Origin: Certhia americana
Taxonomy: Eukaryota > Chordata > Aves > Passeriformes > Certhiidae
Assembly: GCA_018697195.1 (NCBI GenBank)
Contig: JAGMWU010000045.1
Span: 830,628 to 894,627, forward strand
Direction: 5' to 3'
Length of the DNA: 64,000 bases
A program made the translations under genes and the position numbers. Below, in pieces: positions 57,301 to 64,000 of this stretch. Positions within the stretch are counted from its first letter, which is position 1. Each line of letters opens with the position of its first letter. A model generated the notes under the pieces. The model ran no database searches. It was not told the origin of the DNA and saw only the letters and a list, made by a program, of their open reading frames with translations.

Positions 57301-60300
57301 AGTAATTTTGTTAGAAATCATGTGAGAGGAAGGCTTTGATGCAGAGAAGCAAAGTACCTGGGATAGAGGAATTCTGTGCTTGAAAAAAACATTTGAGGAT
57401 CTATTTTATAGTGTCTTGGCTTGGTTTCTTGCTACTACAATCACATGTTTTTTTGAAACTGTTGGTTCCTCTTATGTTCATCACAGGTGTTAAGTGCATG
57501 AGGAAAAATCAGAGGAACTCAGATCACAGTTTTCTCTGAGAAACTTGTGTTCTGCTCCTCTGCCTAATAGAAAAACCATGTTTATATTAAATTTGTGGCA
57601 TATGATAAATGTAAAAACTTATTACCTGTTGCTGATGATGGTGATGTAATGTGCAACACATTTCCCCTTGGAGGACTGTTGCCTGAGCCTATTTCCAAAA
57701 GCTATTTGTCATGTGATCAGCTACATGCAAAGGTTTTCTAGAAGTGACCTCTAATATTCCACACTTCACCTACTTACCTTTTCTACTTTTCAAGGAGGCT
57801 GGATTTTTTCAGGAAAGGGTCTTCACTTTGGATTATAGGCTTTGCAATGGAACCACTTGAACATGTTTTATTTCAATAAACCTCATTGGAAATATGGAAA
57901 TTCCCATAAAGGGAATTTTCCTGCCTTTGCATTTTTGGTTGTTGTTGTTGTTGATTATCTTTCCTTCCTTTATATAAATTTTCTTTTTTGTGTCCTCATG
58001 ATATTGTTTTGCAGAGTGTTTTCACTGCCCTTTAAACTCAGATAACGTTGTGTGGGTTTATGCTATTAGTTCTTATTCTGATTCATATGCCTTCTCCCCC
58101 CATCCTTCATTTGTCTTTAGTTATTCCTACAGCCCCTAAGATTAGTATTTTAATTAAATTCTATTGAAATATAGCATTGTCAATTCATGCAGGATTTGGG
58201 GTTTTTTTAGTGCCCTGGGCTAAGTATCACATACATGTGAAAAACTATGAGATTTCCTTTAAGAAAATCTAGGCCTTTTTGTTTGTATTAAATTTTTGAA
58301 AAAAGATGAAGCTTAAGTATGTGAGTGAGGCCTCAAAAATGTGCAGCCCTCCCACCACTATTATTCCCTAGCAGTATATTGGAATTTTGAGGTCATATAA
58401 CATGGGTCTTAGACATTTGGGACAGATAGTCTTTAAAAATATTTTTTTTTTCATTTATTTGGAAAGTGAATATTTGCTGTCTTTCTAATGCTTGTAAAAA
58501 CACAGACATACCTTGTGTTGTATCTATATCTGTATACCCCCAGTAGCTGAACTGGCCCAGCAGAGGTCAAGCTATTTGCATATTCAAAAAGCAAAAATGA
58601 AATTTATCTGAAAAATTCAAGTGCCTACTGTCAGTCTTTGAGGGATCTCCTGTTGTTTAGTTTTGCTCTGAAATACTGCTGGACCAAATGCTTCTCTTCT
58701 GCCACATGTCATGCCTGAGCTTACTGGAAAGGAGTGAGCTTAATTTATGAGCTTAATGCTTTCCTGTGTCAGGCATGACCTGTGAATATATCCCATGAAA
58801 TATTTGTGTCTGCTGTATTTTTTGAGATCCTGGTGGAAAAAAATAGCTCTGAACCACCTGCCAGGCTAGTTCAGTGTTTGGCAGGCTCCTCTTCCAACCT
58901 TATGGAGAATATCCAGGACTGTTGCTGTGGAATATGGGAGCAGAATGTCAGACAAATATCTTCTGAACCTTAGACTAATTTTCCGGTGTGATTCTTATCA
59001 GCTGTATTAAAATAATTTTAATAGCCTGCAGAGGAATAAATGGAAAGTCCAAATCAATAACAAAAAAACACCTGGAATGGTGCCAGCAGAACGGTGTGAA
59101 AGAGACCAAGGCAGCAGTGAATCCAGCTCTGCTAGTGGGCTTGGCATGCAAATCCATCTTTAGATATAAAGTGGTGGGAAGTGACCACAGGGCGTGAAAG
59201 GTTTTGCCTGCTTCCTCTTCAAGGCTTGTCAGTGTGGTGTGTCTCTGTGCCTAGTTCTTCGTGGCCTGCCTTTACCAAGAGTGCCTTTCCTTCTTTCAGC
59301 CTGTCAGGAGCAGTACTGCCAGCTTTTCCTCTGGTGTTGTGTGTGTTGGAAAGATTGGGGAGCACTGACTGTGGGTGAAGGGTGTTGCTCTTGCAGAGAG
59401 GAGCACCCACAGTGCTGGCAGCATCAGCTACTGCATCCCTGCTCCCTGCAGGAGGATTTAGGTGGAGCTGACTCAAGGCTGCAGTGTGCCAACTTCTGTA
59501 CAGGCATTAGGTGAACAGCTTTAAGCTCTTGGGCAGTCATTTCCCAGCAATAAAAGGGAGTGAAAGAAGCCAAAGCTGTGTTTGGGGTTATCAGTGCAAT
59601 GCAGCAAGTATGACATTAATGTCATGTTCCCTCTCTCTTAACTATCGTTGTTGGGATGGAGAGCAGCAGACAAGTGAAAGCACAAAGGCAAAAATACACA
59701 GTGGAAGATTGCCCAGAAGAGTGAGGTTATCCAGAGGTCATTCCAACTCATTGTACATCCACAGCCTCGTGTACAGCCCTTGGTATCTCTCCTGCATTGG
59801 ATGCAGACTGAAGGTTGGCAAGAAGAGAGGGAACACTGCAGGCCCAGTGCAGTACTTGTGCATTCTTAATATGTTCAAATTCCTGGTAGAATTAATAGCA
59901 GCAATTCACCAGTGAGGAGTTTGAGGAGATATAATTATTAAACAGGCATTCCTGAGCTGTTGAATTTTGAATAGCTCTGGATTAGTCTTATAAAAATCAG
60001 AGTTGCTGAGGCTTACAGTTTTTAATCACTTTAAAGAAGAGTAAGAATATAAGAACTGCCAGTAGTCTTACAGGAAAAATCAATCTAGAAAAGGCTTCTG
60101 TCCTCAGTGGCCATTACCTAAATATTTGGAGAAGAAAAGTCAGAACCAGATAAGCAATGGTTCTCTTATTGTGTCCTCCTGTATTCTGGCAGTCTGACTT
60201 TTTTTTAGCGATAAAAACTATTTATTTGTCTTAAAAATTCTCTTTCCTAATTCACCATTTTTTGCCCAAAATGGGTTTTATAAGATCTTTTCTAGATATT

Positions 60301-62069
60301 CAATATGATGATCAAGTTATGGCCGCATTGAAAGTGCTGGGATTTGATTTGTTTTCAAAAGTGATGTTGAGTGTACATATCACCCCTATTCTGCAGACAA
60401 AACCCCACATTTCTTGTGTGAACCCACTGTAAAAATGCAGGGGCTTTAAGAATACTATAAATGTATAATGGAACCCTGATAAGATGTTCTGTTCCTGGCA
60501 GATATGAAATCATGGCTAAAGGTAATATTTATACAGCAGGCTCTGGAGTTTGTTTTTTTTGTGTGTAGATTTGTGTTAGCATGGTTACTATCCATAACTA
60601 AGCTAAGCTGTTTATCTAGACCAGTGCAGCAGGTAGAGTAATAGAAGGATTTGGGATGAAGGGACCTTGGAAGATAGGGCTTTCTTTCACTGGGGTTGCA
60701 GAGATTTTCTGATTTGCTTCCTTACTGCCTTTGTTTAAAAATCTAACTCCAGTTAGGTATCCAGACAGTGAGGCTCCTTTCCTTGGAGCAGGTGTCAGCG
60801 CTCTCCATTCTGGCCTGCCAACACTGCATGAAAGGAGCCATGAATGGGAGGATTTTCTTGATTTATAGGCTCTTAGAATTGAAATAGAGCACACAAGAGA
60901 AGGCAGGGTGAAATTAATTATCCTGTGCTTCATAGAGTGGATGTGATGGTTTTTGTTGGTTGCACATCAGAACCAGGTGAAATAATGACCTTAAATAGTA
61001 TCCAAATTTTCCTGTCCTATATTCTCAAATCAGTTTCTCTGAACATAAGTGGTTACTGTTATTTGTATCATAATTTTTAACTTCACTTCATACCTAGTTC
61101 AAATCAGTATGAACTGTATATATGTGATTTACACTGCAAATTCAGATATAGTGTTTAAAAATTGACTCCAACTCTTAAAACATGAACTTAAAGGGCAAGT
61201 AAAAAAGAAAATTGCATTTTAATGCTGGTTTTCTTGAAACAAAAAATTCTCTGTGACATGTTCCTGAAGATGATCTGCATAGCTTAATTGTGAATCATAA
61301 TACTACTTAAATGCCTGCATTAATTTTATGTTAGATTTCAGTCATCAGCGTGTAGATAAATGTTTTTGTGGCCTTATGCATGCTTGATTTGCTGTCGTAC
61401 TTAAAAGTTATTTTTTTATCTGCCAAGCTGTGCAAAGAGAATCTCACGGAATCTCAAAACTGTCAAAAAATACCCACGTGGTTGTAAAAACAACAATGAT
61501 CTATAATCCCTTCCATGAAGTGTTTTGAAGGTGGTATATAGAGCCCTCAATGTAACAAATCAGTAGTGCAATTCTCTGCTTTTCTTTTGAGAATTTTGAA
61601 AAAAATAAAGACAAGGGTATCTGCCTGGTTTTGGCTTCTTTGGGCAGATGTGGCAATTGTTAGCTGAGGTTACATGTGTGGCTGTCACAGGGGAAGCAGT
61701 ATTGTCAGAACTGAAGTATTCAAAAGTCCTCAGTGAAACCTTCAGGCTTTGAACTGGTTTATTTTGGTTTTGTGGGCTTGTAGGCCAGCTTTGCATCTCA
61801 TTGTTAAGGTTTACTCTGAAAATCAAAGAGATGCAAAACCAAGCAGAACTTGGTGGTGTCACAGAAACAATGTGAAGGTAGATTGTGGTGGAGGTAGATG
61901 CTTCTTTAACAGGCTGAAGGCAATAGGGGCAGTTTTTAAAACAACATAAAGTATTACACATAGAATTACTCCCTAGGGACCACAGAGCACACAAATCAAA
62001 CAGTAGTCCCTTGTAGGTTACAATGATTTTTATTGGGTTCTAAGTGTAAAAGAGAGCACAACATTTTGC
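54395..62069. other. Intergenic, no gene recognised
   Basis: About 7.7 kb of mostly AT-rich sequence. It contains homopolymer runs (54432-54450, 54505-54534), an AT-rich inverted stretch at about 56000-56036, (GTT)n at 57940-57953, and the inverted repeat at 58708-58779. A somewhat GC-richer block at 59180-59520 has overlapping open frames but no recognisable product. Confidence 0.6.
58708..58779. repeat. Inverted repeat, 72-nt potential hairpin
   Basis: The outer arms GTCATGCCTGA (58708-58718) and TCAGGCATGAC (58769-58779) pair perfectly. A second helix, GGAAAG with CTTTCC, forms inside. The loop contains the direct repeat GAGCTTAAT (twice). It is weaker than the 46.4-kb hairpin. Confidence 0.65.
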
Positions 62070-62432
62070 TGTTATTTATGAACAGAAACACACAGACTCA
62101 AATAAGCTCATCAGAAGGCTGAAAAGAGGAATTTTTATTAACAAAATGGAGCACCTTATATAAGGTACTTCATTAAGTAAAAAGTGATTGGTGAATGGGA
62201 ACCCCACCTTCCCTATTACCATTGTCTAAGTAAGAGAAACAATATATTCTATGTTATGAAAAACAAGGATGAAAAATACCACCTGTTGTTTTGAGAAGGA
62301 ATATTGTTTGGAGAATATGTTTACACAATTTCTCCTTGGGAAAGTGAGAAGCTTTCCCTAGGAAAGAAAGGATCCTGACAGGCCTTCAGCTATGAAGTTT
62401 CAGAGACACAGAACTGTCAGCCCCACACAACA
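62070..62432 (-). mobile_element. Solo-LTR-like element of an endogenous retrovirus (antisense)
   Basis: On the minus strand it starts TGTTGTGTGGGGCTGACAG at 62432. A TATA-type element lies inside the 14-bp palindrome ACCTTATATAAGGT (62153-62166), and AATAAA follows about 20 nt later (62134-62139). A stretch ending in ATAACA comes after. The close TATA-poly(A) spacing recalls alpharetroviral or ERVK-like LTRs. No matching target-site duplication is seen at the chosen ends, so the 3' boundary is uncertain. No viral coding sequence is adjacent. Confidence 0.6.
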
Positions 62433-62559
62433 TTTAAAGTATTCTAAGTCTTCTGTTAGGATTTGACTGCAAAGCAACAAAATCCAGTGTAATGGTGATT
62501 GCTAAAATGAATTTGACCTCTGACCTCACACCTGGAAATATTGCAAAGAAACTTTGTAC

Positions 62560-62905
62560 TGCTTAGTGATCTAATCTTAGATGTGGACGCAGGTTGTGGA
62601 AGCAGAGTATAGGGTGAGACACACAGGACAAAAGGAGCAGGACGTTTTAGCAGATGACCGGTGCAGAGTTTAGCAAACAGTAACTCAGGTAAAGGAAAGG
62701 TAGGGATATCCATAGATGGTGAATTGTAATTGTATTACTGGTTAAGCAAGAAGAACATGCCTATGTTACCGCGTAAGGCAATGTTTAAGGCCACTGGATG
62801 ATTGTAGTGTTTAGAGGTCATATATAAACCATGCTGGGCCAAATAAACCCGCTTCTGATCATAAATCATCTCTCCCTGCCTCTTGAATCCCAATATTTAA
62901 TCATC
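62560..62905 (+). mobile_element. Probable second LTR fragment (sense)
   Basis: TATATAAA (62821-62828) is followed 14 nt later by AATAAA (62842-62847). A pyrimidine-rich U5-like stretch comes next (GATCATAAATCATCTCTCCC, then TGCCTCTTGAATCCCAA), ending near ATCA at 62903. This is the order found in compact avian LTRs. The 5' boundary is not determined. It is a different sequence from the neighbouring antisense LTR. Confidence 0.5.
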
Positions 62906-62924
62906 TGCAAGCACCCATCAGTTT

Positions 62925-63457
62925 AATTAGCAAGCCTACTCCTCTCTGATGAGACTTCACCTGGAGTACTGCATCCAGCTCTGGAGTGCTCAGTACATGA
63001 TAGACATGGATCTGTCAGGGTGGGCCTAGAGAAGGGCCAAAAAGATGATAAGAAGGCTGGAGCACTCCTCCTGTAAAGAAAGGCTGGGATACTGTTGCTA
63101 CAGCCTGGAAAAAGAAGGCTCCGAGGAAAGAGCCTTGCAGTACTGAAAAGGAACTTCTAAGAAAGATAGGGATGCTTTATGGTAGGGATTGTAGCAACAG
63201 AACAAGGGGTAATGGTTTTCAGCTGAAGGAGGGTCAATTTAGAGCAGTTACAAGGAAGAATTTGTGGGGGTTTTTAATGAGGGTATTGAGATACTGAAAC
63301 AGATTGCCTAGAGGTGATCAGTGCCCTATCCCTGGAAACATTCAGGATCAGTCTGGATAGGCATCTTAGCAATCTGATCTGGGCAAAGGTGTCCATGCTC
63401 ATTGCGAGGGATTGGACTAGATGACCTTTAAAAGGTTCCTTCCAATCAAAAAGAAAG
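62925..63457 (+). mobile_element. CR1 LINE fragment (sense), 3' portion
   Basis: CR1 3' phrases in order: GATGAGACTTCACCTGGAGT, ACTGCATCCAGCTCTGGAGT, AGAGAAGGGCCAAAAAGATG, TATCCCTGGAAACATTCAGG, and GGATTGGACTAGATGACCTT followed by TAAAAGGTTCCTTCCAA. It is the longest sense copy in the window and lies just after the LTR pair. No intact frame. Confidence 0.94.
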
Positions 63458-64000
63458 AAAATAAAAGCTTGGCTCAGTTGATAAACCAGTAGTCCTGCAG
63501 TGGCCTAATGCTATTTCACAGTGGCTGTGTTCATTGAGCAGCCTGACCTAGCCCTGCACACTTCTTTCCTTCCCCAGTGATGCCTCATACAGACTTTGGG
63601 GTCATCAAGCCTCAGGTTTTTCCTACCCATCCTTCTGGGTAACAAAGCCCAATTGCTTTGATCTCGTGATGTGAGCTACTTCTGTTCCACCACCTACTCC
63701 ATTTCTTGCTGCTCTGGATAAACACTGCTTCTTTTTTAACTTTGCAATTTAAGCATTGTGTTAAAATACAAGTCATTTTCACCACTAACATGGTTCTCTG
63801 CATGCTGGATCTTTCTGCAGAGGTCAGCAGAACTCTGGTTTGGATTCCATTCAGAACTTTTGGAGGGTTGTAGAGAAGGAAGCTTGCTCTTTTTATTTCA
63901 GCCATTAGGATTGCCAATATTTTGCTTTAGAATCTGCTTGTAATGAAAACAGATTCCAGAATGAAGTTACTCTTATTTCTGTGCCTTACTGACAAAACCA
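63458..64000. other. Intergenic, no gene recognised
   Basis: The remaining ~540 bp has no recognised feature. A 101-codon minus-strand frame (63612-63917) has no family motif. Confidence 0.6.

Noticed and set aside
59181..59514. GC-richer block with overlapping frames and a CTTTCAG acceptor-like site
   Set aside because: The translations are Cys-rich low-information strings, with no donor or domain support.
61560..61994. 144-codon minus-strand open frame
   Set aside because: No recognisable family, no splice context, and a length compatible with chance.
1..64000. tRNA, rRNA, CRISPR or bacterial operon features
   Set aside because: No A/B-box pairs, cloverleaf, rRNA or spacer-repeat pattern was seen. 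The sequence is vertebrate nuclear DNA.

Overview
The window is vertebrate nuclear DNA, and very probably from a bird of the passerine (songbird) lineage. CR1 LINE fragments are the main interspersed repeat, no Alu, L1 or other mammalian repeat is seen, and several solo-LTR-like insertions resemble LTR families that I associate from memory with passerine genomes. The only protein-coding gene I can support is the 3' end of ARHGAP24 (FilGAP, a Rac-directed RhoGAP) on the + strand. Its last five coding exons lie at 5572-5704, 6449-6522, 6937-7058, 9612-10683 and 12903-13146. They have canonical GT-AG junctions and matching phases, and end in the family-typical C-terminus NTIWIQ followed by TGA. 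Together they encode about 547 residues: the second half of the RhoGAP domain, the long Ser/Asn/Pro-rich linker and the C-terminal coiled coil. The PH domain and the arginine-finger half of the GAP domain lie upstream of the window.

Layout: 1-5571 is intron. 5572-13146 holds the five coding exons and four introns, the last of which carries an antisense CR1 fragment of about 0.75 kb. From 13147 runs the 3'UTR, with a canonical poly(A) signal at 13711, a second at 14177, and a diverged ~80-bp duplicated block spanning the two. From about 14.3 kb to the end (50 kb) I find no exon of a known protein. This interval is AT-rich intergenic DNA with five sense CR1 fragments (27.6, 35.6, 37.7, 48.3 and 62.9 kb) and LTR-like insertions at 31.2 and 40.8 kb and a cluster at 62.1-62.9 kb. 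The 40.8 kb LTR has TG...CA ends and a perfect 5-bp target-site duplication.

In mammals the next gene is MAPK10, convergent with ARHGAP24. I looked for JNK3 exons on the minus strand by eye and saw none, so the expected neighbour is missing from this view, more distant, or overlooked.

The leads most worth a second look are three. First, a few inverted repeats that could fold into miRNA-like or other hairpins (8461-8520 inside ARHGAP24; 46429-46501 and 58708-58779 downstream). Second, a promoter-like patch at 49.2-49.9 kb with a full CRE palindrome beside an RFX-type X-box, a 21-nt micro-exon-shaped interval and a C17 polypyrimidine tract. Third, an exon-shaped interval at 54273-54394. Together the last two suggest an undescribed + strand transcript, but nothing here proves transcription.
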